This document shows, piece after piece, positions 44,339 to 52,724 of a stretch of 64,000 nt of DNA. A program made the position numbers and the translations under genes. How positions within the stretch are numbered: position 1 is the first letter of the stretch; every line of letters begins with the position of its first letter. The DNA lies in NCBI RefSeq assembly GCF_900107375.1, contig NZ_FNPT01000012.1, forward strand, positions 1-64,000. The letters are read 5' to 3'. This stretch comes from Lysobacter sp. yr284. Its GTDB lineage: Bacteria; Pseudomonadota; Gammaproteobacteria; Xanthomonadales; Xanthomonadaceae. The notes under the pieces were generated by a model. That model did not search any database. It was given only the letters and a program-made list of their open reading frames with translations, and was not told the DNA's origin.

Positions 44339-45493
44339 TTGGACGCATCCGTTCCCGCCGCCCGCCGCCGGCGCCTGGGCCTGGCGCTGTACGCCGCCTG
44401 CCTCGGCAGCGCGGTCGCCGCGCCGCCGCCGGCCGCGCCGCCGGCGCCCGCCGCCGAAGCCGCCTTCGACGACGGCCCCTACATCCGCTACGCCGAGGGC
44501 GCCGTGATCGCGCGCTGGGTCTGCGCCGGCAAGGTGCTCGAGCGCCGCTACCCGGCCGCGCGCTGGCCGGTGCGGGTGCCGCCGCGCTGCGGTTTCGAGC
44601 GGCCGATCCTGGTGCGCGCGCCGGCGCAGCCGCAGGCCGATGCGGCGGACGCGCCGGTGGCGCGGATCGCGGCGCTGTCGGACGTGCACGGCCAGTACGA
44701 CCTGCTGGTGCGGCTGCTGCAGGCCCACGGCATCGTCGGCCGCGACCTGCGCTGGCGCTACGGCCGCGGCCATCTGGTCGTGGTCGGCGACGTCTTCGAC
44801 CGCGGCCCCAAGGTCAACCAGGCGCTGTGGTTGCTGTACTCGCTGGAACAGCAGGCGCGCGACGCCGGCGGCGGCGTGCATTACCTGATCGGCAACCACG
44901 AGGCGATGGCGCTCGGCGGCGACCTGCGCTACGTCAATCCCGGCTACCAGCGCAGCGCCGCGGCGCTGGGCGAGACCTACCCGCAGCTGTACGGCCCCGA
45001 CAGCGTGCTCGGGCAGTGGCTGCGCACCCGCCAGGCCATCGCACGCGTCGGCGGCATGCTGTTCGTGCACGGCGGCATCTCGCCCGACTACCTCGCCGGC
45101 GACGTCGACACCGAACGCAGCAACGCCGCGTACCGCGCCTCGCTCGGCACGCCCAAGGCGGTGTGGCAGGACGATCCGCAGCTGTCGCCGCTGTACAACG
45201 GCAAGACCAGCCCGATCTGGTACCGCGGCTATTTCACCGATCCGGCGCTGCAGCGCGAACAGGTCGATGCGATCGCCGCCAGGCTCGGCGTCTCGCGCAT
45301 CGTCGTCGGCCACACCACCCACCACCACATCGCCAGCTACTTCGACGGCCGGGTGATCGGCGTGGACAGCGGCCTCAAGAACGGCGAGAGCGGCGAGATC
45401 CTGCTGGTCGAGGACGGCGAGCCCACTCGCGGCGCGCTCGACGGCGGCCGGCTGCCGCTGCTGCCCGGCGAGCGGCTCAAGGACGAAGACTGA
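44339..45493 (+). CDS. exported calcineurin-like metallophosphatase
   Basis: 384 residues from TTG 44339, supported by GGAG five bases upstream; no ATG is available near the signal peptide (RRRRLGLALYAACLGSAVAA). The phosphoesterase motifs are complete: LSDVHGQYD, VVGDVFDRGP, IGNHEAMAL and GHTTHHH, which hold the two metals. The arrangement is like Shewanella-type cold-active protein phosphatases (Shelphs) and other PPP-like secreted enzymes, so Ser/Thr/Tyr phosphoprotein or phosphoester hydrolysis in the periplasm is likely. No partner gene is apparent. Confidence 0.82.
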   Translation: MDASVPAARRRRLGLALYAACLGSAVAAPPPAAPPAPAAEAAFDDGPYIRYAEGAVIARWVCAGKVLERRYPAARWPVRVPPRCGFERPILVRAPAQPQADAADAPVARIAALSDVHGQYDLLVRLLQAHGIVGRDLRWRYGRGHLVVVGDVFDRGPKVNQALWLLYSLEQQARDAGGGVHYLIGNHEAMALGGDLRYVNPGYQRSAAALGETYPQLYGPDSVLGQWLRTRQAIARVGGMLFVHGGISPDYLAGDVDTERSNAAYRASLGTPKAVWQDDPQLSPLYNGKTSPIWYRGYFTDPALQREQVDAIAARLGVSRIVVGHTTHHHIASYFDGRVIGVDSGLKNGESGEILLVEDGEPTRGALDGGRLPLLPGERLKDED

Positions 45494-45684
45494 ACGCGGT
45501 CGCGCGGCCGCCGTGCATCGCGCGCGCCGCGAACGTGCGCGGCGTCGGGCCGGCGCGGCGAAGCTGATCGGAAGATGAGCGGACGGCCCGAAACTGCAAT
45601 CTGCCGTTCGCATGCCTGCGTTATTCTCGCGCCGCTTGCACAGGCGACCTCTCGCCGCGCATTCATACGACAGGAGCGGCAAGG

Positions 45685-46203
45685 ATGAACATGCGCAAGT
45701 CGGCTCGGGCCGCGGCGATCGCGGCGATGTGGGGCCTGGCGCTGGCCGCCGCGGCGTTGCCGGCGGCCGCGGCCGACTGGGTCCACAGCGGCCGCTACCA
45801 GTACTTCAGCGAAGGCCCGCTCGGCGGCAACGGCTCCAACGGTTGCCAGAGCGGCGCCACGCCGCTGCCCTCGGGCGACTGCGTCGCCGATCCCGGCACC
45901 GGCTGGGCCGCCAACTTCAACGCCGCGATGGCCGCGGCCGACGCGGTCGAAGCCACCGGCGTGTGCGTGCTGGGCTACCAGTACCCGTCCTCGTGCCGCT
46001 TCGCCGGCTACGCCCTCAACGGCCAGGGCGTGTCGGCGAGCGAGACCTTCTACGCCCCCAACGACTTGCCGCGTCCCTGCGTCGCCGGCACCCACGCGGT
46101 GGGCTACGTGATCTTCCGCCGGGTGGTCGACGCCCAGGACGGCAGCCCCGACGACCGCGGCATCGAAAGCGACTACTCCGCCGACGAGTACCAGTGCCGC
46201 TGA
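45685..46203 (+). CDS. secreted hypothetical protein with six cysteines
   Basis: 172 residues with a signal peptide (RAAAIAAMWGLALAAAALPAAAA). The mature part has six cysteines (GCQSG, SGDCV, GVCVL, SSCRF, RPCVA, YQCR), an even number that would allow three disulfides, and Gly/Asn/Tyr-rich loops. No named family recognised. RBS AGGAG lies ten bases before ATG. It stands alone between the phosphatase and a convergent OsmC gene. Confidence 0.75.
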   Translation: MNMRKSARAAAIAAMWGLALAAAALPAAAADWVHSGRYQYFSEGPLGGNGSNGCQSGATPLPSGDCVADPGTGWAANFNAAMAAADAVEATGVCVLGYQYPSSCRFAGYALNGQGVSASETFYAPNDLPRPCVAGTHAVGYVIFRRVVDAQDGSPDDRGIESDYSADEYQCR

Positions 46204-46298
46204 ACGGGCCAGCGCCCGGCCGCGGACCGGGCCTCGGACGCGATCGGGGCTGATCGCATCGGCCTGCGGGCGAAAGCCCGTGCCGCGTCAACCGCGCC

Positions 46299-46727
46299 TC
46301 ACGCCTGCGCGCCGGCCGCCAGGGCCGTGGCGATGCGCACCTCGCCGGTCAGCACCTTGTGGATCGGGCAGGCGTTGGCGATCTGCAGCAGGCGTTCGCG
46401 CTGTTCTTCGCTGAGCTCGCCGCGCAGGACGATCTCGCGCTCAATGTCGGTGCCGGCGGCGGGCTTGCCGGCGGGGTTGAAGCGCAGCGTCACTTCCACT
46501 TGCGCCAGCGGCCATTGCTTGCGCTCGGCGTACATGCGCACGGTGATCGCGGTGCACGCGCCCAGACTCGACAGCAGCAGGCGTTCGGGCGAGGGCGCGC
46601 TGTCGCCGCCGCCGACCTCGGCCGGTTCGTCGGCCTGCCAGCGGTGCTCGCCGTCGTCGACGAAGCTGACCGCGTAGGGCGCGGATTCGCCGCGGGCGTG
46701 GACGCTGGGGACGGTCGATGCGGTCAT
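46299..46727 (-). CDS. OsmC/Ohr-family peroxiredoxin-like protein
   Basis: 142 residues. The two redox cysteines are in LSSLGACTAITVRMYA and ANACPIHKVL, the usual spacing for OsmC proteins, with DEPAEVGGGDSAPSPERLLL before the first. This is the small YhfA/OsmC-like branch that reduces organic hydroperoxides. ATG 46727 has GAGG upstream. No OhrR-type regulator gene is next to it. Confidence 0.9.
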   Translation of the reverse strand: MTASTVPSVHARGESAPYAVSFVDDGEHRWQADEPAEVGGGDSAPSPERLLLSSLGACTAITVRMYAERKQWPLAQVEVTLRFNPAGKPAAGTDIEREIVLRGELSEEQRERLLQIANACPIHKVLTGEVRIATALAAGAQA

Positions 46728-47014
46728 GCGGGTTTCCTCGGGCGGGGACGGGGCTGCGCTGCGGCGAACACGACAGTAAGCCCGCAGGGCGGGCGACGAC
46801 AGGGGGCGCGAACGCATGCAGCGTTTCATGCCGCGAACGCCGCGGCGTCGGCGGATGGGGTAGGCGCGGCGCAGCGGCGTTGTGGTGCGGCGGACGATCC
46901 GCGCCATCGTTGCGGCAAGGCCGGAATCCATGTCGATGTTGGCCGGATCGTCGCCTGGGCGCGTGTGCGTGCGGACACCTCGCAAGCCGGCACGCTACAG
47001 GATCATCGCGATGC
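46728..47014. other. intergenic stretch, no supported gene
   Basis: The first part of a 720-base gap upstream of the OsmC gene. No domain-bearing frame. Its right end runs into the repeat block at 47015. Confidence 0.35.
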
Positions 47015-47290
47015 AGCCCTGGGTTCTCGCCTTCGCGGGAACGACGCAGGGTGGGGTCGCCGCGTCCTGGCCCGCCGTGATCCCGCGAAGCCGGGGCCGA
47101 AGATTTCAGCATCGCGCTTCGACCGAATCGGGTTCTGGCCCTCGCGGAAACCACGCGGGTGGACTCGCCGCGTCCTCGCCTACCGTCATCCCCGCGAACG
47201 CGGGGATCCACAGACTTCAGCGCCATGCTTCGACGGATCTCGCGTTCCCGCCCCGCAGCCACGATGTCCCGCCGCGCCGACTTTGCGTTT
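47015..47290. repeat. degenerate tandem repeat of about 108 bases with a palindromic core
   Basis: Two and a bit imperfect copies: TCGCCGCGTCCT recurs at 47057 and 47165, preceded in each copy by GGGTTCT...TCGCGG and followed by an [AG]TCCCCGCGAA...GGGG palindrome (best copy 47185-47209). The core is the common xanthomonad/pseudomonad REP-like sequence GTCATCCCCGCGAA. Between 47290 and 47447 nothing further is recognised. Confidence 0.65.
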
Positions 47291-47447
47291 CCGGGCCGAT
47301 CGCCGGTTTCCCGCGTGACCGCTTGTGCTTTTCCGAGCGCACGGCGCGCAACCTGAAGCGCGGCGTCGCCGCGAACTCGCGCAGGCCGGAGCCGGCGTGC
47401 GATCATCCCTCGCAGCCAGCGCAAGCCCGTAACCAGAGCAGTAGGCA

Positions 47448-47915
47448 ATGTTCGACCGCAGTCATTTGATCGCACACTGGCGCCAGGCGCCGCCGGCGCC
47501 CGCAGGCGCGCTGGACATCGTGGAATTCGGCCCCGGCGACTTCTCCCAGCCGGCCTCGGGGCAGGCCATCGGCGTGGTCCGCGGCGAGCGCGCGACGTTC
47601 GCCGAACCGCTGCATTTCTGGATCGCCGCGCAGCGCGCGGGCGAGCGCTTCGGTGCGCGCGTGGACGGCGCGCAAGCGCATCCGGGCGAGACGCGCTACA
47701 TCGAGGCCGCACTGTGCCAACCGATCGATCGTGCGGTCTTCGCGCGCATCGTCGGCGAGTACGCGGCGATGCTGCGCGCGCCGCTGCCCGCGTTCGTGCG
47801 CGAGCCCGAGGGCTGGCGCCGCGGCCTGCGCATGTATCAGCAGTTCAACGACGTGGCCGCGCTGGTCGAGACCGACCGGCACTACTTCGTGTTCGCCTGG
47901 ACCTTGTCGGGCTGA
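47448..47915 (+). CDS. hypothetical protein
   Basis: 155 residues, no signal peptide, no membrane segment. Mixed alpha/beta pattern with recognisable strands (ALDIVEFGPGDFS, AIGVVRGERATF, HYFVFAWTLSG) and a central helix (RAVFARIVGEYAAMLRA). Cys is nearly absent. I do not recognise the family. It follows the repeat block and converges with the NHL/M23 gene across a second REP-like palindrome. Codon bias and a clear ATG support it as a real gene. Confidence 0.65.
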   Translation: MFDRSHLIAHWRQAPPAPAGALDIVEFGPGDFSQPASGQAIGVVRGERATFAEPLHFWIAAQRAGERFGARVDGAQAHPGETRYIEAALCQPIDRAVFARIVGEYAAMLRAPLPAFVREPEGWRRGLRMYQQFNDVAALVETDRHYFVFAWTLSG

Positions 47916-48066
47916 GCCTCGGCGCCGGGCCCGGCGCCGCATCGCGAATCCGGTATTGCCGATCCGCAGCCGCGAACCTCGTTGCGCCAACCACGCGGAA
48001 CCGCGATCCGAAACTTCGATTCGGAATCTCGAACCGAAGCTTCGATCCGGACCCTCCCAACACACC

Positions 48067-48088
48067 GTCATTCCGGCGAAAGCCGGAA
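48067..48088. repeat. REP-like palindrome
   Basis: GTCATTCCGGCGAAAGCCGG followed by AA: a TTCCGGC stem with a GAAA-type loop, between the convergent genes ending at 47915 and 48133. Same family as the core at 47185-47209. Could limit read-through. Confidence 0.6.
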
Positions 48089-48132
48089 CTCCTCTTGATC
48101 GTGCCCTTGCCGATCGCGCGTTCGCGAACGAA

Positions 48133-50238
48133 TCACTGCACCCGGATCGCCAGATCCCGTCGCCCCACCGCCTCGTTGCCGCTGTAATCGCGCGCCACCA
48201 CCCGCAAGGTGTAGTCGCCGGCCGCGAACTCGCCCGGCAGCCACAGCCCTTCGTTCACCCGGCCGCCGCGCACCGCATTGCTGAGCACATAGCGAAAACG
48301 GGTGATCGCGCTGCCGTGCACGGTGATGCCGCTGCCGGGCGCGTAGATCGTCTGGGTCGCATCGTCCGGCGGCAAGCGGTCGAACTCGATGTTCATGCGC
48401 GGGCTCTCGTAGCCCGGCAGCGGCGCGCCCTGCGCATCGAGCCACTGATAACCCAGCGCATACAGCCCCAGCCGCCGCCGCGGCAGATTGTCGTCGACCT
48501 GGTCCCAGCCCTCGGCCACGATCTGCAGCCCCGACAGCGCGCGCGACACGATCAGGCGGCCCTCGCGCTTGTCCTTCAGCGGCTGGCCGAGCGCGTCGAT
48601 CAACTCGATGCGCTCCAGCCGCGGCGGCACGTGGTCGGCATAGCCGACGAAGTCCAGCGCGATCGCGTTGCGCTCGAAGCCGCTCGGGCCCAGGCTCAGG
48701 TGCACGTGCGCCATCGGGTTGATCGTGCCCAGCGTGTCGCCGACGGCGAAACGGGTGCCGCGGCGCAGGCGCATGCGTTCGAGCGCGCCATCGTCGCCGT
48801 AGACCGGCTGGAAGCGGTCGGTGTCGAGCGGCTCGCCCTGCGCGTTGCGGCCCACGCGCATGTGGATGTAGGCCAGCCGGCCGAGTTCGGCGCCTTCGCC
48901 GAGACCGCCGAAGCCCCACGACGCCACCGGCGCGGAGACCTTGGCGTCGGCGATGGCCAGCACCGGCTGGCCGATGTCGCCGCGGATGTCGAGGCCGCCG
49001 TGCAGGTGATGGCGGCTTTCGCCGCGGCCGTCGCCGCGCACCTCGCCGAGCGTGCCGACCACTTCGTGCCAGCCGTCCTGCGGCTTCAGCGGCCAGCGGC
49101 CTGCGGTGTCGGGCAGCGGGTCGTCCGCGGCCGGGCCGACCGGGCCGTTGGCCGGCGGCGCCACCGCCGGCGCGGCGGTCGCGATGCGGTGCACGCGATG
49201 GCCGTTGGCGTCGTTGAGGTACAGCGATCCGTCGCCGGCCAGCGCCAGACCGGCGGGACGCGACAGGCGCTGGTCCTGGGTGCCGCCGCTGATCAGCGCC
49301 CACTGGCCGTCGGGGCGGATCTGCAGCACGCCGCCGAGCGCCTGGTCGGCGACATAGAACCAACCGTCGTGGGTGATCGCCAGCGCCGCCGGCCGCACCA
49401 GAGGGCTTTGATTCAACTCGCCCGGCGCCAGCGCCAGGGTCGCGACATCGCCGTCGGGCTCGACCCGGCGCAGCGCCTTGTTGCGCGTATCGGCGACCCA
49501 CAGCACGCCGCGCGCATCCAGCGCCAGCGCGGTGGGCGTGTCGAACTGGGCGATCGCCGCGGCGCCGTCGGCGAAGCCCGGCCGGCCGTTGCCGGCCAGC
49601 GTGCCGACGCTGCCGTCGGGCTCGATCACGCGGATGCGGTCGTTGTAGGTATCGGCGACGAACACCCGCCCGCGCCGGCTCACCGCCACGCCCATCGGCC
49701 CGTCGAACTGCGCCTGCGCGCCGGGGCCGTCGCGATAGCCGGGCGTGCCGTCGCCGGCCAGCGTGCTGACCACGCCCTGCCGGGAAATCTTGCGGATCGC
49801 GTGGTTGCCGGTGTCGGCCACGTACAGATTGCCGTCGCCGTCCAGCGCCAGCCCCGAGGGCGTATCGAACGCGGCGGACAGGCCCGAGCCGTCGACGAAG
49901 CCTTCCTTGGAACCGGCCACCGTGGCCACGCGTCCGTCGGCCGTAACCATGCGGATGCGGTTGTTGTCGCCGGCATCGGCGATGTAGAGCGTGCCGTCGC
50001 CGGTGCGCACCAGGCCGTAGGGATCGTCGAAGCGCGCCTGCGCCTTGGCGCCGTTGCGCAGCCCGCGCACGCCGTCGCCAGCGATCCATTCCACCTGCGA
50101 ACTCCAGCCGAACGCGGTCGGCGGCGGTGCCGGCTTGGGCGCGAGCAACGCGCCGGGCCTGGGTTCGAATACGAAAGTCGCGGCGAGCGCGAGCGCGGTG
50201 ACGCCGACGGCGAGCAGGATCCAGGGCTTGCGGGACAT
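48133..50238 (-). CDS. NHL-repeat propeller fused to an M23-like peptidase domain
   Basis: 701 residues. An N-terminal membrane anchor or signal (WILLAVGVTALALAATFVF) is followed by about six NHL repeats (residues ~50-350: GLVRTGDGTLYIADAGDNNRIR, GLALDGDGNLYVADTGNHAIR and further copies). Then comes a LytM/M23 region with HLHGGLDIRGDIGQPVLAI (first His/Asp zinc ligands) and MAHVHLSLGP (HxH). The C-terminal ~200 residues are beta-rich and may be carbohydrate- or protein-binding. The combination suggests a cell-envelope endopeptidase steered by a propeller. The M23 zinc set looks complete, but the inter-motif region is atypical. Confidence 0.78.
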   Translation of the reverse strand: MSRKPWILLAVGVTALALAATFVFEPRPGALLAPKPAPPPTAFGWSSQVEWIAGDGVRGLRNGAKAQARFDDPYGLVRTGDGTLYIADAGDNNRIRMVTADGRVATVAGSKEGFVDGSGLSAAFDTPSGLALDGDGNLYVADTGNHAIRKISRQGVVSTLAGDGTPGYRDGPGAQAQFDGPMGVAVSRRGRVFVADTYNDRIRVIEPDGSVGTLAGNGRPGFADGAAAIAQFDTPTALALDARGVLWVADTRNKALRRVEPDGDVATLALAPGELNQSPLVRPAALAITHDGWFYVADQALGGVLQIRPDGQWALISGGTQDQRLSRPAGLALAGDGSLYLNDANGHRVHRIATAAPAVAPPANGPVGPAADDPLPDTAGRWPLKPQDGWHEVVGTLGEVRGDGRGESRHHLHGGLDIRGDIGQPVLAIADAKVSAPVASWGFGGLGEGAELGRLAYIHMRVGRNAQGEPLDTDRFQPVYGDDGALERMRLRRGTRFAVGDTLGTINPMAHVHLSLGPSGFERNAIALDFVGYADHVPPRLERIELIDALGQPLKDKREGRLIVSRALSGLQIVAEGWDQVDDNLPRRRLGLYALGYQWLDAQGAPLPGYESPRMNIEFDRLPPDDATQTIYAPGSGITVHGSAITRFRYVLSNAVRGGRVNEGLWLPGEFAAGDYTLRVVARDYSGNEAVGRRDLAIRVQ

Positions 50239-50384
50239 GCGGTTCCTCGTGGCGCGCGCCGCGCTGCGGGCGCGGCGCGCTCAAGCGCCCGATTCTATGC
50301 CAGCGCGGCGCGCATCCGCGCTGCGCGCCGGGTTGCGGCGGCGCAGTGTCGCGCCGCCGCGCCGCCGCATGGCCGCAACGTCGC

Positions 50385-51311
50385 TCAGGCCGCGCCGATC
50401 CAGTGCGTGGCCAACGCGCGCGCCGCATCGGCCAGCACCGCGTCGCGCGAGGCGTCGTCGCCGCGGGCGCCGGTGAAGTAACCGGCGATCAGCACCGGCG
50501 CGCGCCGGCCCGGCCAGACGATGGCGATGTCGTTGGCGCTGTCGCGGCTGGTGCCGGTCTTGTGGCCCACGCGCCAGCCTTGCGGCAGGCCCGCGCGCAA
50601 ACGGCGCGGGCCGGTGGTGGCGGCGAGCAGCCAATCGCTCAGGCGTTGGCGCGAAGCGGCGTTCAACGCATCGCCGAGCAACACCGCGCGCATGGTGGCG
50701 AGCATCGCGTCGGGCGTGGTCACGTCGCGCGCGTCGCCGCCGGGCAGCGGCGCGCCGGGCGTGCGCTCCACCTGGGTGACCGGATCGCCGAGGCCGCGCA
50801 GGAATCCGTTCAGGCCGGCCGGATCGCCGACCAGCGGCAGCAGCAGGTTGGCGGCGGTGTTGTCGCTGACCGTCAGCGAGGCTTCGCACAGGCGCGCGAC
50901 GCTGGCGCTGCCGCCGCTGCGCGCCAGCGCCGCGGTGGCCGGCGAGTTGGGCACCAACGCGGCCGCCGGCACGGCGATGCGCGCGTTCAGGTCGATCTGG
51001 CCGAGTTCGGCCTTGTGCAGCACCGCGGCCACCAGCGGCAGCTTGTAGGTGCTGCACATGCCGAAGCGCTCGTCGCCGCGCATCGACCAGTGGCGGCCAT
51101 CGGCGGTGTCGAGCACCGCCACGCCCAGGCGCCCGCCGCTGCGTTGTTCGATCGCGGCCAGGCGCTCGCGCAGCGCCGTGGCGCGGTCGGTGCCGGGGTC
51201 GCCAGCGTCGCGGCCGGAAGCGCGGCCCGCCGCCAGCACGCCGGCGAAGGGCGCGGCGCCGGCGGCGAGGGTCAGGGCGAGGGCGCTGTGGAGGAAGTTG
51301 CGTCGTTGCAT
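50385..51311 (-). CDS. class A beta-lactamase-like protein lacking the omega-loop Glu166
   Basis: 308 residues with a Tat-type signal (MQRRNFLHSALALTLAAGAA). Ser70 and Lys73 are in CSTYKLP, SDN in LTVSDNTAAN and KTG in GHKTGTS. The omega loop reads VERTPGAPLPGGDARDVTTP; its tandem neighbour reads LDRNEPELNTAIPGDPRDTT. The loop here is two residues shorter and has neither Glu166 nor Asn170, the pair that activates water for deacylation. It should therefore acylate with beta-lactams but hydrolyse them slowly, if at all. It might be a penicillin-binding or sensing protein, or a decaying copy. Promoter and RBS are intact. Confidence 0.88.
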   Translation of the reverse strand: MQRRNFLHSALALTLAAGAAPFAGVLAAGRASGRDAGDPGTDRATALRERLAAIEQRSGGRLGVAVLDTADGRHWSMRGDERFGMCSTYKLPLVAAVLHKAELGQIDLNARIAVPAAALVPNSPATAALARSGGSASVARLCEASLTVSDNTAANLLLPLVGDPAGLNGFLRGLGDPVTQVERTPGAPLPGGDARDVTTPDAMLATMRAVLLGDALNAASRQRLSDWLLAATTGPRRLRAGLPQGWRVGHKTGTSRDSANDIAIVWPGRRAPVLIAGYFTGARGDDASRDAVLADAARALATHWIGAA

Positions 51312-51339
51312 GTTCGGCTCCTTGCGGTGAGGAGCCTGG

Positions 51340-51395
51340 ATTATTCGAAGCGATCCGCGCGGCCACAAACGAAGAATTCTCGCCCCAGGCAAAAG
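51340..51395 (-). promoter_or_regulatory. promoter and conserved upstream box of the Glu166-less beta-lactamase
   Basis: On the minus strand TTGTGG (51363-51368) and AATAAT (51340-51345) are 17 bases apart, with AAGGAG near the start codon. Upstream, about 30 bases (TTTTGCCT then GAGAATTC and TCGTTTG) match the second beta-lactamase gene closely, so the whole control region was duplicated along with the gene. The CGAGAATTC-x-TCG part is palindromic. Confidence 0.6.
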
Positions 51396-51435
51396 ATTTC
51401 CTCGCAGCGCGCCGGCGCGGACGGCGGCGCCGCGT

Positions 51436-52344
51436 TCAGGCCGCGCCGATCCAGTGTTCGAACAACGCGCGCGCGGCATCGGCCAGGATCGCGCTGCGCT
51501 GTTCGTCCTCGCCGGTGGCCTGGGTGAGGTAGGTAACGATGAACACCGGCTTGCGTCCGCTCGGCCAGACGATGGCGATGTCGTTGGTGGTGCCGTTGCC
51601 GCTGCCGGTCTTGTCGCCGATGCGCCAGTCCTTCGGCAGGCCCGCGCGCAGGCGCTTGTCGCCGGTCTTGTTGGCGATCAGCCAATCGGCGAGCTGCGTG
51701 CGCGAGGCTGCGCTGAGCGCATCGCCGAGCAGCAGCGCGCGCATGCTGGCGAGCATCGCGTTGGGCGAGGTGGTGTCGCGCGGATCGCCCGGGATCGCGG
51801 TGTTGAGCTCGGGTTCGTTGCGGTCCAGGCGCGTGGTCGGGTCGCCGATGCCGCGCAGGAAGCGGGTCAGCCCGTCCGGATTGCCGACCAGCGGCAGCAG
51901 CAGGTTGGCGGCGGGGTTGTCGCTGAGGGTCATGGTCGCCTCGCACAACTGGGCGACGCTGGCATCGCCGCCGGCCTCGGCGAGCGGGCCGGTGAACGGC
52001 GCGTGCGGCACCAAGGCCGACTTCGGCACCGCGATGCGCTGCTGCAGGTCGAGATCGCCGCGGTCGACCTTGTGCAGCACCGCCGCCGACAGCAGGAACT
52101 TGAAGGTGCTGCACATGGCGAAGCGCTCGCCGCCGCGCACATCGAAACGGCGGCCGTCGCCGCTGTCGAGCGCCGACACGCCCAGGCGGCCGCCGCTGCG
52201 TTTCTCCAGTTCCGCCAGCTTCGCGCGCAACGCGGCATCGGCGGCGGCCGGCTTCGGGCCCAGCGCGGCGGCGCCGAAACTGGCGACGGCGCCGCCGGCG
52301 AGCAGGGCGGCGCCGGTGAACTGGAGGAAATCGCGACGTTGCAT
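51436..52344 (-). CDS. class A beta-lactamase, L2-like, Tat-exported
   Basis: 302 residues with a Tat signal (MQRRDFLQFTGAALLAGG), as in Stenotrophomonas L2. The active site is complete: Ser70/Lys73 in CSTFKFL, SDN in TLSDNPAAN, Glu166 and Asn170 in RNEPELN, KTG in GDKTGSGNG. The class A fold runs to the end (LADAARALFEHWIGAA, identical ending to its neighbour but for one or two residues). It hydrolyses penicillins and probably cephalosporins in the periplasm. No AmpR-type regulator gene is adjacent. Confidence 0.95.
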   Translation of the reverse strand: MQRRDFLQFTGAALLAGGAVASFGAAALGPKPAAADAALRAKLAELEKRSGGRLGVSALDSGDGRRFDVRGGERFAMCSTFKFLLSAAVLHKVDRGDLDLQQRIAVPKSALVPHAPFTGPLAEAGGDASVAQLCEATMTLSDNPAANLLLPLVGNPDGLTRFLRGIGDPTTRLDRNEPELNTAIPGDPRDTTSPNAMLASMRALLLGDALSAASRTQLADWLIANKTGDKRLRAGLPKDWRIGDKTGSGNGTTNDIAIVWPSGRKPVFIVTYLTQATGEDEQRSAILADAARALFEHWIGAA

Positions 52345-52371
52345 TGGGGGAACTCCTTGGGGCGAACCCCG

Positions 52372-52425
52372 ATTATTCGCAGCGCCCGCGCGCTGCCGCA
52401 AACGAGGAATTCTCGCGGGAGGCAA
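52372..52425 (-). promoter_or_regulatory. promoter and conserved box of the L2-like beta-lactamase
   Basis: On the minus strand TTGCGG (52396-52401) and AATAAT (52372-52377) are 18 bases apart. The upstream box (TTTTGCCT, CGAGAATTC, TCGTTTG) is shared with the neighbouring beta-lactamase gene. An inverted repeat CGAG-AATTC-CTCG lies inside it and may be an operator. Confidence 0.6.
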
Positions 52426-52571
52426 AAGAAATCCTTGCGGCGGGGCGCGCGACGGGCGCGAGTTTGCCCATGTTGGCCGATGGGGCGCGAATGTTGCGTC
52501 GCGACCGGCAACCGCGCGGTCGCGGCTCGCGTACGCAGCCGCCACGCGAAGCAGACGCGCAACCAAGCGAC

Positions 52572-52599
52572 TGTAGGAGCGGCGCAAGCCGCGACCGCG
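52572..52599. repeat. TGTAGGAGCGGCGC intergenic repeat, copy 1
   Basis: A 28-base sequence identical to 55625-55652, with an internal GGCGCAAGCC palindrome. It is the common Lysobacter/Xanthomonas intergenic repeat. The two copies flank the MFS/LysR gene pair. Confidence 0.75.
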
Positions 52600-52645
52600 A
52601 CACCCCGACTACGACGCAAGCACCGTCACACCCGCCAACCGCCGA

Positions 52646-52694
52646 GTGGGAGGGCCTTCGGCCCCGATGCCCTCCGCTCCGATCGCCGCGACCC
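52646..52694. repeat. GTGGGAGGGCCTTC intergenic repeat, single arm
   Basis: Begins GTGGGAGGGCCTTCGG and ends GATCGCCGCGACCC, the same family as the 55498-55577 hairpin but without the second full arm. It lies 31 bases beyond the stop of the MFS gene. Confidence 0.65.
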
Positions 52695-52724
52695 GAAAAA
52701 CCCCGCGGTCCCAAGGCCCCCACG

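Noticed and set aside
47015-47290. CRISPR-like array
   Set aside because: Only two to three degenerate units of about 108 bases, no regular short repeat/spacer structure and no cas genes.
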